NCBI RefSeq assembly: GCF_014836665.1
Contig: NZ_JACSQJ010000001.1
Coordinates: 560,387 to 624,386, forward strand
Direction of reading: 5' to 3'
Origin: Luteimonas colneyensis
GTDB taxonomy: Bacteria > Pseudomonadota > Gammaproteobacteria > Xanthomonadales > Xanthomonadaceae
DNA: 64,000 bases
Shown here piece by piece: positions 46,491 through 57,256 of the stretch. The notes under the pieces are model-generated. The model was not told where the DNA came from and searched no databases. It worked only from the letters and a program-made list of their open reading frames with translations. Each line of letters begins with the position of its first letter. Within the stretch, counting starts at the first letter, position 1. A program made the position numbers and the translations under genes.

Positions 46491-46718
46491 TCAGTCGCAG
46501 CCGTTGCAGCCGCCGCAGCCCCTGCCGCCGCCCGCCACGGGCGGCGCGATCCTGAGCCCCAGCGCGCGCATCCACGCCGGGCGGCCGTCGCGCACCAGCG
46601 GTACCGCCAGCGCCACGCGCAGACGCCGCGCGGCGCCCGGGAACTGCCGCCGCAGCACCATCCACGCGCTGAGCGCGACCACCGCCGCGATCACCGCGTA
46701 CTGCAGCGCAAGCCCCAT
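46491..46718 (-). CDS. FeoB-associated Cys-rich small membrane protein
   Basis: The 75-residue protein has one hydrophobic segment (YAVIAAVVALSAWMVLRRQF) and a C-terminal Cys cluster (GCGGCNGCD). Its ATG overlaps the feoB stop by one base (ATGA context). Small Cys-rich proteins of this kind (DUF6587-like) often follow feoB and may act like FeoC in Fe handling. Its role is inferred from position. Confidence 0.8.
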   Translation of the reverse strand: MGLALQYAVIAAVVALSAWMVLRRQFPGAARRLRVALAVPLVRDGRPAWMRALGLRIAPPVAGGGRGCGGCNGCD

Positions 46719-48580
46719 CAGCCCGCCCCCAGCGCCTTCGCGACCTGGTAGGTGACCAGCGACGCCAGATAGGCCAGGCCGAACAGCCCCAGCGCATTGG
46801 CCGCCATCAGCCTCCACGAGCCGGTCTCGCGCCGGATCGCCGCCCAGGTGGCGATGCACTGCGGCGCGTAGATGAACCAGACCAGCAGCGACAGCCCCGT
46901 CGCCAGCGACCAGCCGTCGCTGATGATCGGCAGCAGCGCCTGGCTCGCCGCCTCGTCGTCCACGGCCGACAGCGCATAGACGGTCGCCAGCGACGACACC
47001 GCCACCTCGCGCGCCGCGAGCCCCGGGATCAGCGCGATGCAGATCTGCCAGTTGAAGCCGACCGGGGCGAACACCGCCGCCAGCGCGTGGCCGATGCGGC
47101 CGGCGAAGCTGTAGTCGATCGCCGGCCCCACCGCGTCCGCCGGCGCCGCCGGGAAGCTCAGCAGCACCCACAGCAGCACGGTGAGCGCGAAGATGATGCC
47201 GCCCACGCGGCGGAGGAAGATCATGCCGCGCTCGTACAGCCCGATCGCGAGGTCGCGCGGGTGCGGCACGCGGTAGGACGGCAGCTCCAGCAGCAGCGGG
47301 TGCTCGCTGCGGTCGCGGCGCCAGCGCTTCATCGCCCACGACACCGCCAGCGCGCTGGCGATGCCGGCCATGTAAAGCCCGAACAGCACCAGGCCCTGCA
47401 GGTTGAAGCCGCCGGCCACGGTGCGCGCGGGGATGAAGGCGCCGATCAGCAGCGCGTACACCGGCAGCCGCGCCGAACAGGTCATCAGCGGCGCGACCAT
47501 GATCGTGGCGAGTCGGTCGCGCGGGTCCTGGATCGAGCGCGTGGACATGATGCCGGGCACCGCGCAGGCGAAGCTCGACAGCAGCGGGATGAAGGAGCGC
47601 CCCGACAGTCCCGCTGCCGCCATCATGCGATCCAGCAGGAAGGCCGCCCTCGGCAGGTAGCCCGACTCCTCCAGCGCGAGGATGAAGGCGAACAGCACCA
47701 GGATCTGCGGCAGGAACACCACCACCCCGCCGAGGCCGGCGATGATGCCGTCGACGACGAGGCTCCGCAGCGGACCGTCGGGCATCGCCGAGCCCACCGT
47801 TTCGCCCAGCCAGGCCGTGCCGGCCTCGATCAGGTCCATCACCGGCGTCGCCCAGGCGTAGACCGCCTGGAAGATCAGGAACATCACCCCCGCCAGCGTC
47901 AGCAGCCCGAACACCGGGTGCAGCAGCCAGCGGTCGAGCGCGTCGTCGACGCGCGCGGTGCGCGTGGGCATGGTCACCGCGAGCGCGAGCAGGCGGCGGG
48001 TTTCGGCGTGGAGCACGTCGTCGCCATCGAGGCGCCTGGCCGGCGGCCGCGGCGCCGCGGCCATGGCCTCGATGCCTTCGACCAGCGCCGCCGCGCCGTC
48101 ATGGCGCACCGCCACCGTCTCCACCACCGGCACGCCCAGCTCGGCCTCCAGGATCGCGCGGTCGACGCGGATGCCGCGGCGCTCCGCGACGTCGACCATG
48201 TTCAACGCCAGCACCATCGGCACGCCGAGCTCGCGCACTTCCAGCGCGAAGCGCAGGTGGAGGCGCAGGTTGGTGGCATCGACCACGCAGACGATGACGT
48301 CCGGCGCCGGCTCGCCGGGATAGAAGCCGCGGCAGAGATCGCGGGTGATCGCCTCGTCCAGGCTCGAGGGCACCAGGCTGTAGGCGCCCGGCAGGTCGAG
48401 CACGGCATAGCTGCGGCCCGAGGGCGCCAGCAGCCGGCCCTCCTTGCGCTCGACCGTGACGCCGGCGTAGTTCGCCACCTTCTGACGGCTGCCGGTCAGC
48501 TGGTTGAACAGTGCGGTCTTGCCGCAGTTGGGGTTGCCGACCAGGGCCAGGCGCACGAGCGGAGCGGTGGTCCCGCTCAT
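46718..48580 (-). CDS. feoB: Ferrous iron transport protein B
   Basis: The 620-residue protein has an N-terminal G domain (GNPNCGKTALFNQLTG, DLPGAYSLVPSS, NMVDVAERRG) and a membrane domain with two Gate motifs (LSSFACAVPGIMSTRSI and LIPGLAAREVAVSSLATVYA). It carries Fe2+ across the inner membrane, driven or gated by GTP. It is shorter than the 773-residue E. coli protein. The start overlaps feoA by four bases. The operon is probably iron-repressed through Fur. Confidence 0.95.
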   Translation of the reverse strand: MSGTTAPLVRLALVGNPNCGKTALFNQLTGSRQKVANYAGVTVERKEGRLLAPSGRSYAVLDLPGAYSLVPSSLDEAITRDLCRGFYPGEPAPDVIVCVVDATNLRLHLRFALEVRELGVPMVLALNMVDVAERRGIRVDRAILEAELGVPVVETVAVRHDGAAALVEGIEAMAAAPRPPARRLDGDDVLHAETRRLLALAVTMPTRTARVDDALDRWLLHPVFGLLTLAGVMFLIFQAVYAWATPVMDLIEAGTAWLGETVGSAMPDGPLRSLVVDGIIAGLGGVVVFLPQILVLFAFILALEESGYLPRAAFLLDRMMAAAGLSGRSFIPLLSSFACAVPGIMSTRSIQDPRDRLATIMVAPLMTCSARLPVYALLIGAFIPARTVAGGFNLQGLVLFGLYMAGIASALAVSWAMKRWRRDRSEHPLLLELPSYRVPHPRDLAIGLYERGMIFLRRVGGIIFALTVLLWVLLSFPAAPADAVGPAIDYSFAGRIGHALAAVFAPVGFNWQICIALIPGLAAREVAVSSLATVYALSAVDDEAASQALLPIISDGWSLATGLSLLVWFIYAPQCIATWAAIRRETGSWRLMAANALGLFGLAYLASLVTYQVAKALGAG

Positions 48581-48891
48581 GCGGCGGCACCTCCGGCCGG
48601 GCGGTCCGCGGCGCCAGCGGCGGGCGCGGCGTTCGCCGCCTCGCCGGGCGACGCCAGCAGGACGCGCGCGGCCTCCTCGCGCCGCAGCGCGAAGCGGGTG
48701 TAGCCGACCTGCACCAGCAGCGGCTCGGCGCCGAAGGGACCGGCGGCGGTCACCTGCACGTCCTCCCCGGCGACGAAGCCGAGTTCGCGCAGCCGGCGGG
48801 CGATGGGGTCGTTCTCCGAGCGCGCCTCGACGCGCTCGACCACGCCGCGGACGCGGCGGGGAAGTTCGGAAAGCCTCACGGGCGCATCCAT
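48577..48891 (-). CDS. feoA: Ferrous iron transport protein A
   Basis: The 104-residue protein has the SH3-like FeoA fold (RRLRELGFVAGEDVQVTAAG, FGAEPLLVQVGYTRFALRRE) and an Ala/Pro-rich tail of about 22 residues not seen in short FeoA proteins. It helps FeoB. Start at ATG 48891; a Fur-like box lies just upstream. Confidence 0.92.
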   Translation of the reverse strand: MDAPVRLSELPRRVRGVVERVEARSENDPIARRLRELGFVAGEDVQVTAAGPFGAEPLLVQVGYTRFALRREEAARVLLASPGEAANAAPAAGAADRPAGGAAA

Positions 48892-48893
48892 TT

Positions 48894-48912
48894 GGGAATG
48901 GTTCTCATTATA
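48894..48912. promoter_or_regulatory. Fur-like box upstream of feoA
   Basis: Minus strand TATAATGAGAACCATTCCC matches 14 of 19 positions of the Fur consensus GATAATGATAATCATTATC. It lies just before feoA, in the 75-base gap shared with liuC. Confidence 0.6.
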
Positions 48913-48966
48913 GGGCCGTACGGGCCGACGGCTATCATTCCGCCTCCCCATTTTCGAGGCCTTCCC

Positions 48967-49749
48967 ATGTCGGCAAACCTCACGGTGGCCCGCGAGGGCG
49001 CGGTCGCGCGCTTGCGCCTGGACCGCCCCGCCCTGCACAACGCCTTCGACGACGCCCTGATCGCGGGGCTGACCGACGCCCTGCAGGCGCTGGGCCGCGA
49101 CCCGGGCGTGCGCGCGGTGGTGCTGGAGGGCGCCGGCGCCTCGTTCTCGGCCGGCGCCGACCTCAACTGGATGCGCGGCATGGCCGCCGCCAGCGAGGAC
49201 ACCAACCGCGAGGACTCGCTGCGCCTGGCGCGGCTGATGCGCACCCTGGACGAGCTGCCAAAGCCGACCATCGCCCGCGTGCAGGGCGCGGCCTTCGGCG
49301 GCGGCGTCGGACTGGTGGCCTGCTGCGACATCGCGATCGCGGCGCAGGAGGCGAAGTTCGGCCTCACCGAGAGCCGCCTGGGCCTGCTGCCGGCGGTGAT
49401 CTCGCCCTACGTCATCAGCGCCATTGGCGCCCGCAACGCCCGCCGCTACTTCGCCACTGCGGAAATCTTCGACGCCGCCGAGGCGCTGCGCATCGGCCTG
49501 CTGCACCAGGTGGTGCCGGCCGACGGACTCGACGCCGCGGTGGACCGCCAGCTCGCCCTGCTGCTGAAGGCCGCACCCTTCGCCGCGTCCGACGCCAAGC
49601 GACTGGTCCGCGAAACCGCCGCCGCCACCGACCGCGACCGCCTCGACCAGGACAACGCCGCCCTCATCGCCGCCCTGCGCGTCTCCCCCGAAGGCCAGGA
49701 AGGCCTGGGCGCCTTCCTCGACAAGCGCCCGGCTTCGTGGATGGAGTAA
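48967..49749 (+). CDS. liuC: Methylglutaconyl-CoA hydratase (enoyl-CoA hydratase family)
   Basis: The 260-residue crotonase-fold enzyme shows GAGASFSAGADLNWMRGM (first oxyanion loop) and ARVQGAAFGGGVGLVACCDI with TESRLGLLPAVISPYV. It hydrates 3-methylglutaconyl-CoA to HMG-CoA. The assignment to LiuC comes from its place next to liuD and liuE. Divergent from feoA. Confidence 0.92.
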   Translation: MSANLTVAREGAVARLRLDRPALHNAFDDALIAGLTDALQALGRDPGVRAVVLEGAGASFSAGADLNWMRGMAAASEDTNREDSLRLARLMRTLDELPKPTIARVQGAAFGGGVGLVACCDIAIAAQEAKFGLTESRLGLLPAVISPYVISAIGARNARRYFATAEIFDAAEALRIGLLHQVVPADGLDAAVDRQLALLLKAAPFAASDAKRLVRETAAATDRDRLDQDNAALIAALRVSPEGQEGLGAFLDKRPASWME

Positions 49750-49763
49750 AACAAACAGCACTT

Positions 49764-50264
49764 GCCACGGATGACGCGGATGGACGCGGATTTGCACGGA
49801 TAAAGCAAAGGCAGGACTGGATGGAGAGCCATGCATGGATGCGGCAACTGGTTCACTCGTGCTTCGGGACCTGAGCGATCGGGTGATCGGAGCGTTCTTC
49901 GATACCTACAACGAACTTGAATACGGGTTCCTGGAAAGCGTTTACGAGAACGCGCTGGCCGTGCGGCTCGGCGAATGCGGGCTCCAGGTGGAACGCCAGG
50001 TCCCCATCGAGGTCCGTTTCCATGGACAGGTGGTGGGCCAGTTCCGCGCCGACATGCTGGTGGAAGGACGCCTGCTCATCGAGATCAAGGCAGGCTCGCA
50101 GATTGCCGTCGCCCATGAGGCACAGCTGCTCAACTACCTGAAGGCCACAGGCATCCGCCTGGGATTGCTCTTCAACTTCGGTCCCCGTCCAGACTTCAGA
50201 CGCCGCGTTTTCTCTTAGACTCCCCTGCTTTATCCGTGTAAATCCGCGTCCATCCGCGTCATCC

Positions 50265-50269
<5 letters not shown>
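49764..50269. mobile_element. 506-bp GxxExxY cassette bounded by 43-bp inverted repeats
   Basis: The left repeat (49764-49806) and right repeat (50227-50269) are inverted copies differing at one position. They consist of repeats of ACGCGGAT/ATCCGCGT. Between them lies one GxxExxY gene (49835-50218). The right repeat contains the GTG start of liuD, so the cassette sits across the liuC-liuD junction. No transposase is present; it is probably mobilised in trans. Confidence 0.7.
49835..50218 (+). CDS. GxxExxY protein (PD-(D/E)XK nuclease-like)
   Basis: The 127-residue protein carries the name motif in YGFLESVYENALAVRL. The sequence RADMLVEGRLLIEIKAG holds the D and E-x-K of a PD-(D/E)XK_3 nuclease-like fold, and QLLNYLKATGIRLGLLFNFG is the usual C-terminal stretch. 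The catalytic-looking residues are all present. The family function is unknown, and copies are often scattered in genomes. Here it is carried within 43-bp inverted repeats. Confidence 0.9.
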   Translation: MDAATGSLVLRDLSDRVIGAFFDTYNELEYGFLESVYENALAVRLGECGLQVERQVPIEVRFHGQVVGQFRADMLVEGRLLIEIKAGSQIAVAHEAQLLNYLKATGIRLGLLFNFGPRPDFRRRVFS

Positions 50270-52286
<2,017 letters not shown>

Positions 52287-52287
52287 G

Positions 52288-53187
52288 GTGGCGCTTCCGT
52301 CCGCGGTACGCATCGTCGAGGTCGGCCCGCGCGACGGACTCCAGAACGAGTCCGCGATGGTCCCGACCGCGGCCAAGATCGAGCTGGTCGACCGGCTCTC
52401 CGCCACCGGGTTGCGCACGGTGGAGGCCACCAGCTTCGTCAGCCCGAAGTGGGTGCCGCAGCTGGCCGACGCCGCCGAGGTGTTCGCCGGCATCACGCGA
52501 CGCCCCGGCGTGGCCTATCCGGTGCTGGTGCCGAACCTGCAGGGCTACGAGCGCGCCCGCGCGGTGGGCGCCGACGAGGTGGCGGTGTTCACCGCGGCCT
52601 CGGAGGCCTTCAACCGCCGCAACACCAACGCCGGCATCGACGAGTCGCTGGAGCGTTTCGCGCCGGTGCTCGAACGCGCCCGCGCCGACGGCGTGCAGGT
52701 GCGCGGCTACGTCTCGACCGTGCTCGGCTGCCCCTACCAGGGCGAGGTGCCGCTGGCCGACGTGGCGCGCGTGGCGCGCGCGCTGCACGCCATGGGCTGC
52801 TACGAAGTGTCGCTGGGCGACACCATCGGCGTTGGCACGCCGGCGAAGGCGCGCGACATGCTGCGCGCGGTGGCATCCGAGGTGCCGATGCCCGCGCTGG
52901 CGATCCATTTCCACGACACCTACGGCCAGGCGCTGGCCAACGTGCTGGCCTGCCTCGAGGAGGGGGTGGCGGTGGTCGACGCCGCCGTCTCCGGCACCGG
53001 CGGCTGTCCCTATGCGCGCGGCGCCAGCGGCAACCTCGCCACCGAGGACCTGGTCTACATGCTGCACGGGCTCGGCGTCGCGACCGGCGTCGACCTCGAT
53101 GCCCTGGTCGACACCGGGGCGTGGCTGTCAGGCATCCTCGGGCGCGCCACCGGCAGCCGGGTCACGCGGGCCAGGGCCAGCGCGTGA
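52288..53187 (+). CDS. liuE: Hydroxymethylglutaryl-CoA lyase
   Basis: The 299-residue TIM-barrel enzyme has IVEVGPRDGLQNES, FTAASEAFNRRNTN, and the signature SVSGTGGCPYARGASGNLAT with the active Cys (read here as AVSGTGGCPYARGASG). It splits HMG-CoA to acetyl-CoA and acetoacetate, the last step of leucine breakdown. GTG start one base after the liuD stop, so they are an operon. Confidence 0.95.
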   Translation: MALPSAVRIVEVGPRDGLQNESAMVPTAAKIELVDRLSATGLRTVEATSFVSPKWVPQLADAAEVFAGITRRPGVAYPVLVPNLQGYERARAVGADEVAVFTAASEAFNRRNTNAGIDESLERFAPVLERARADGVQVRGYVSTVLGCPYQGEVPLADVARVARALHAMGCYEVSLGDTIGVGTPAKARDMLRAVASEVPMPALAIHFHDTYGQALANVLACLEEGVAVVDAAVSGTGGCPYARGASGNLATEDLVYMLHGLGVATGVDLDALVDTGAWLSGILGRATGSRVTRARASA

Positions 53188-55745
53188 ACGGGCCGCCGCC
53201 GGATCCGATGTCGCAGGCGCCGGGTGACGGCAGCGGCGCGGTGCCGGCGGAACTGGAGGCGGCGGCGCGCGACCCCACGCTGCCGGCGCACACCCGCGAC
53301 CTGCTGCAGAAGGCCGCCGACGCGCTGCGCGCGGCCAGCGCCGATGCCAGGGACGCACAGACCCGCTACCACGCGCTGTTCCACGCGGTGCCCGACCCGG
53401 TCAGCGTGATCGCCGCCGACGGCACCGTGCTCGACCTCAACCGGGCCGGGATGGCGGCCTACCGGCGGCCGCGGCACGAGATCGTCGGCCAGCCGATCCA
53501 CGTGCTCAACCCGGACCTTCCCGAGGAGCACATGGCGCCGGTGCTGGAAGCGCTCGGCCGCGGCGAGACCTACGTGATCGAAGTCAGCAACATGCGCGCC
53601 GACGGCACGCGGTTCCCGGTCGAAGTGCACTCGGCCGGCTTCGACTACGACGGACGGCGCTGCGTGGTGGCGGTGGCGCGCGACCTCAGCCGCCGCCGCG
53701 AAGCCGAGGTGCGCTACCACGACCTGCTGGAGCAGATCGACAAGGGCATCGTGATCCAGTCCGCCGACGGCAGCCTGCTGCACGCGAACTCCGCGGCGCT
53801 GCGAATGCTGCGCATCGGCGAAGGCACGCCGGCGGCGCACAACGGCAACCTGCCCCCGCAGTGGATGGCGCTGCGCGCCGACGGCAGCGAACTCCCCCTG
53901 GACGAATATCCCTCGATGCGCGCGCTGCGCGAGGGCCGCGTGGTGCGCAGCACGGTGCTCGGCCTCTTCCACCGCGAGCAGCGCCGGCTGCTGTGGCTGT
54001 CGGTCACATCGATCCCCCACTACTCCGCCGGCGGCGACCGCCCCGACCAGGTGCTGTCGATGTTCTCCGACGTCACCGGGCTCAAGCGCGACAGCGCGCT
54101 GTTCGATCGCGTCCAGGCGCTGGCCAGCATCGGCGGCTGGGAATGGGACCGCGCCGGCGGCCAGCTCTACCTCACCCGCGAGGCGGCCCGCATCCTGGAC
54201 CGCGCACGCGCCCCCGCCTCGATGGACGCCATGCTGGCCTGCCTGCAGGCGCCCGACGCCGCGCGCCTGCGCCAGGCGCTCGCGGACGCGGGCGAAGGCA
54301 GCGGCTTCGACCTCGACCTGCAGGGCCAGCACGCCGACGGCCAGGAGTTCTGGGTGCGCGTGATCGGCGAGAACGGCCGCGGCGAGGCGGGCTCCGCGCT
54401 GGTCACCGGGACCCTGCAGGACATCACCGTCAGCAAGCACGGCGAGCACACGCTGCGCGTGCTGGCGCGCAGCGATCCGCTCACCGGGCTGCTCAACCGC
54501 GACGCCATGCTCTCCGGGATCGACGGGATACTGGCGAGCGCGCAGCCGGTCGCGGTGCTGTACATCGACCTCGACCGCTTCAAGCTGGTCAACGACGTGC
54601 TCGGCCACGCCGCCGGCGACGACCTGCTCGCCGCGGCCGCCGAGCGACTGCGCCGCGCGGTGGGCGATGACGGCCACATCGCGCGCTTCGGCGGCGACGA
54701 GTTCCTGGTCGTGTGCGGCTGCGGCGAGGAACCGGCGCGCCCCGAGCGGCTGGCCGACGCGATCCTCGACGCGTTCGCGGTCGGCTTCGGCTTCGGCAGC
54801 GACGAGTTCGTGGTCACCGCCAGCATCGGGCTGGCGCGCTCGCCCGAGGACGGCGTGGACGCCCAGACGCTCATCCAGCACGCCGACGCGGCGATGTACG
54901 AGAGCAAGCGCCGCACCCGCAACGGACGCCTGGCCTACACGCCGGCGCTGGCGCAGTCGCAGCGCGACCGCCTGCAGTTCGAGACCCAGCTGCGCCACGC
55001 CGCCGACAACCAGGAGTTCCATCTGGTCTACCAGCCGCAGGTCGACCTCGGCAGCGGACGGGTGGTCGGCGCCGAGGCCCTGATCCGCTGGCGCAGCGAA
55101 CGCCTGGGCGAAATGCGTCCGGACCACTTCATTGCCCAGGCCGAGGGCACCGGCGACATCGTGCGCATCGGCGACTGGGTCCTGCGCGAGGCCTGCCGGC
55201 AGGTCGCGGCCTGGCGCGACGACGGCCTGGGCATCGTGCGCGTGGCGGTGAACGTGTCGTACCGGCAGCTGCTGGGCAGCGACCTGATGGCGTCGGTGCG
55301 CGACCTGCTGCGCGAGTACGACCTGCCCGGCGGGGCCCTGGAGCTGGAGTTCACCGAACGCGTGCTGATCGAGGACGCCCCGGAGACCCTGGGCAACTTC
55401 GCCGCGCTGCGCGCGCTCGGCGTGAGCCTGGCCATCGACGACTTCGGCGAAGGCTACAGCGCGCTGAACTACCTGCGCCGGCTGCCGATCCACGGCCTCA
55501 AGCTCAGTCCGATGTTCGTGTCCGGGGTCCCGGACAACCAGTCCGACGTCGCGGTCTGCGAGGCGGTGGCCGGCATCGCGCGCAGCCTGCGGCTGGCGCT
55601 GGTGGCCGAGGGCATCGAAAACGAGGCCCAGCGCCGCTTCCTGCTCGAGCTCGGGGTCCCGGTCGGCCAGGGCTTCCTGTTCGCACCCGGCCTGCCGCCG
55701 TCGGAGTTCGCCGACCGCCTGCACGCGCGCGGTGGCCCCCTGTAA
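53184..55745 (+). CDS. PAS-GGDEF-EAL cyclic-di-GMP signalling protein
   Basis: The protein is about 853 residues. GTG at 53184 overlaps the liuE stop; ATG at 53208 is an alternative. Two PAS domains (HAVPDPVSVIAADGTVLDLN; LLEQIDKGIVIQSADGSLLH) and a third PAS-like region (LASIGGWEWDRAGG) precede GGDEF (YIDLDRFKLVNDVLGH and FGGDEFLVVCG, intact) and EAL (VVGAEALIRW, ELEFTERVLIED, AIDDFGEGYSALNYL, LVAEGIENEAQR). In EAL the KID motif reads KLS. It could make or break c-di-GMP; with GGDEF intact, either or both are possible. Confidence 0.92.
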   Translation: MNGPPPDPMSQAPGDGSGAVPAELEAAARDPTLPAHTRDLLQKAADALRAASADARDAQTRYHALFHAVPDPVSVIAADGTVLDLNRAGMAAYRRPRHEIVGQPIHVLNPDLPEEHMAPVLEALGRGETYVIEVSNMRADGTRFPVEVHSAGFDYDGRRCVVAVARDLSRRREAEVRYHDLLEQIDKGIVIQSADGSLLHANSAALRMLRIGEGTPAAHNGNLPPQWMALRADGSELPLDEYPSMRALREGRVVRSTVLGLFHREQRRLLWLSVTSIPHYSAGGDRPDQVLSMFSDVTGLKRDSALFDRVQALASIGGWEWDRAGGQLYLTREAARILDRARAPASMDAMLACLQAPDAARLRQALADAGEGSGFDLDLQGQHADGQEFWVRVIGENGRGEAGSALVTGTLQDITVSKHGEHTLRVLARSDPLTGLLNRDAMLSGIDGILASAQPVAVLYIDLDRFKLVNDVLGHAAGDDLLAAAAERLRRAVGDDGHIARFGGDEFLVVCGCGEEPARPERLADAILDAFAVGFGFGSDEFVVTASIGLARSPEDGVDAQTLIQHADAAMYESKRRTRNGRLAYTPALAQSQRDRLQFETQLRHAADNQEFHLVYQPQVDLGSGRVVGAEALIRWRSERLGEMRPDHFIAQAEGTGDIVRIGDWVLREACRQVAAWRDDGLGIVRVAVNVSYRQLLGSDLMASVRDLLREYDLPGGALELEFTERVLIEDAPETLGNFAALRALGVSLAIDDFGEGYSALNYLRRLPIHGLKLSPMFVSGVPDNQSDVAVCEAVAGIARSLRLALVAEGIENEAQRRFLLELGVPVGQGFLFAPGLPPSEFADRLHARGGPL

Positions 55746-55777
55746 AATCCGGCGTTTCCCCCGTCCAAGGGACCGCC

Positions 55778-56548
55778 ATGCAAGCTGATTCCATCCGCGC
55801 CGTCGTCACCGGCGGCGTCTCCGGCCTCGGCCTCGCCGTCGCCACCCGCATCGTCGCCGACGGCGGCAGGGTCGCGCTGTTCGACGTCAACGCCGACAAG
55901 GGCGCCGAGGCCGTCGCGGCGCTGGGCGAAGCCAACGCGCGCTACTTCGCCACCGACGTCACCGACGAGGCCGCCGTGGCCGCGAACATGGCCGACTCGA
56001 AGGCGTTCCTCGGCGGCCTGAACATGGTCGTGAACTGCGCCGGCATCCTCGGCGCCGGCCGCGTGCTCGGCCGCGACGGGGCGATGCCGCTGGGCCGATT
56101 CCAGTCCACGGTGATGGTCAACCTGGTCGGCAGCTTCAACGTCGCCAAGGCCGGCGCCGAACTGATGCAGCACAACGAGGCCGGCGATGACGGCGAGCGC
56201 GGCGTGATCGTCAACACCGCCTCGGTCGCGGCCTACGAAGGCCAGATCGGCCAGGCGGCCTATTCCGCCTCGAAGGGCGGCGTGGTCGGCATGACCCTGC
56301 CGATGGCGCGCGAGCTCGCCCGCTTCGGCATCCGCGTCAACACCATCGCGCCCGGCATCTTCTGGACGCCGATGGTCGACGGCATGCCGCACGAGGTGCA
56401 GCAGTCGCTGTCGGCCTCGATCCCCTTCCCGTCGCGCCTCGGCCGGCCGGAGGAATTCGCGGACCTGGTGGCGTATATCGCCGGCAACCGCTACATCAAC
56501 GGCGAGACCATCCGCCTCGACGGCGCGGTGCGCCTGGCCCCGAAGTAA
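55778..56548 (+). CDS. 3-hydroxyacyl-CoA dehydrogenase type II (SDR)
   Basis: The 256-residue SDR has TGGVSGLGLAVATRIV, NCAGILGAGR, Ser in NTASVAAYEGQIGQ, YSASKGGVVGMTLPMAREL and the C-terminal PSRLGRPEEFADLV, like HSD17B10 and 2-methyl-3-hydroxybutyryl-CoA dehydrogenase. It would oxidise 3-hydroxyacyl-CoA in isoleucine or fatty-acid degradation with NAD+. It follows the leucine genes and a c-di-GMP protein. TAAAAT lies 32 bases before the ATG and may be its -10. Confidence 0.9.
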   Translation: MQADSIRAVVTGGVSGLGLAVATRIVADGGRVALFDVNADKGAEAVAALGEANARYFATDVTDEAAVAANMADSKAFLGGLNMVVNCAGILGAGRVLGRDGAMPLGRFQSTVMVNLVGSFNVAKAGAELMQHNEAGDDGERGVIVNTASVAAYEGQIGQAAYSASKGGVVGMTLPMARELARFGIRVNTIAPGIFWTPMVDGMPHEVQQSLSASIPFPSRLGRPEEFADLVAYIAGNRYINGETIRLDGAVRLAPK

Positions 56549-56557
56549 GGAACGGCA

Positions 56558-57124
56558 ATGAAGGCTTACGACGTCAAGAAAGGCAACGTGGTCGAACACA
56601 ACGGCACCGTCTACCAGGTGCGCGACATCGAGCGCAGCTCGCCGCAGGGCCGCGGCGGCAACGTGCGCTTCCGCTTCACCATGTACAGCGTGCCCGGCGG
56701 CAACAAGACCGACGCCTCGTTCGACGGCGACGACGAGCTGAAGGAAGTCGAGCTGCTGCGCCGCCAGGCCAGCTATTCCTACCGCGACGGCGAGGCCTTC
56801 GTGTTCATGGACGACGAGGACTACACGCCCTACACCCTCGACGCCGACGTCGTCGGCGAGTCCGCCGGCTACATCACCGACGGCCTCACCGGCTGCTACG
56901 TGCAGGTCATCGACGAGCTGCCGGTGGCCGTGCAGCTGCCGCAGACGGTGGCGCTGGAAGTGGTCGAGACCCCGCCGGAGCTCAAGGGCGGCACCGCGAC
57001 CAAGCGTCCGAAGCCCGCGCGCCTGTCGACCGGCATCGAGATCCAGGTGCCCGAGTACATCGTCAACGGCGAACGCGTGCTGGTGAACACGACCAGCGGC
57101 GAGTTTTCCGGCCGCGCGGACTAG
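56558..57124 (+). CDS. efpL: Elongation factor P-like protein EfpL (YeiP)
   Basis: The 188-residue protein has the EF-P layout: an N-terminal KOW-like domain ([20 protein letters not shown]) with a tip loop [14 protein letters not shown], a middle OB domain ([20 protein letters not shown]) and a third OB domain ending [11 protein letters not shown]. The tip carries an Arg in place of the modified Lys of EF-P, as in EfpL. It relieves stalling at particular peptide motifs on the ribosome. It starts 10 bases after the SDR gene. Confidence 0.9.
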   Translation: MKAYDVKKGNVVEHNGTVYQVRDIERSSPQGRGGNVRFRFTMYSVPGGNKTDASFDGDDELKEVELLRRQASYSYRDGEAFVFMDDEDYTPYTLDADVVGESAGYITDGLTGCYVQVIDELPVAVQLPQTVALEVVETPPELKGGTATKRPKPARLSTGIEIQVPEYIVNGERVLVNTTSGEFSGRAD

Positions 57125-57140
57125 CCGCGGGGACATCCAT

Positions 57141-57256
57141 CTGCAGGAGCGGCCATGGCCGCGAGCGCCCTGGCGGAGTGTTGCCGTCCGAGGCGATGCA
57201 ATCGCGGCTGTAGCGCTGCTTCGCGCAAACGCGTCGCAGCTGTCGCTGCTCCTACA
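57141..57256. repeat. REP-like variants between convergent efpL and DUF4105 genes
   Basis: CAGGAGCGGCCATGGCCG at 57141-57165 and an inverted CGCAGCTGTCGCTGCTCC copy at 57232-57255, with a third weaker variant around 57200-57225. They are more diverged than the other REPs. Confidence 0.6.
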
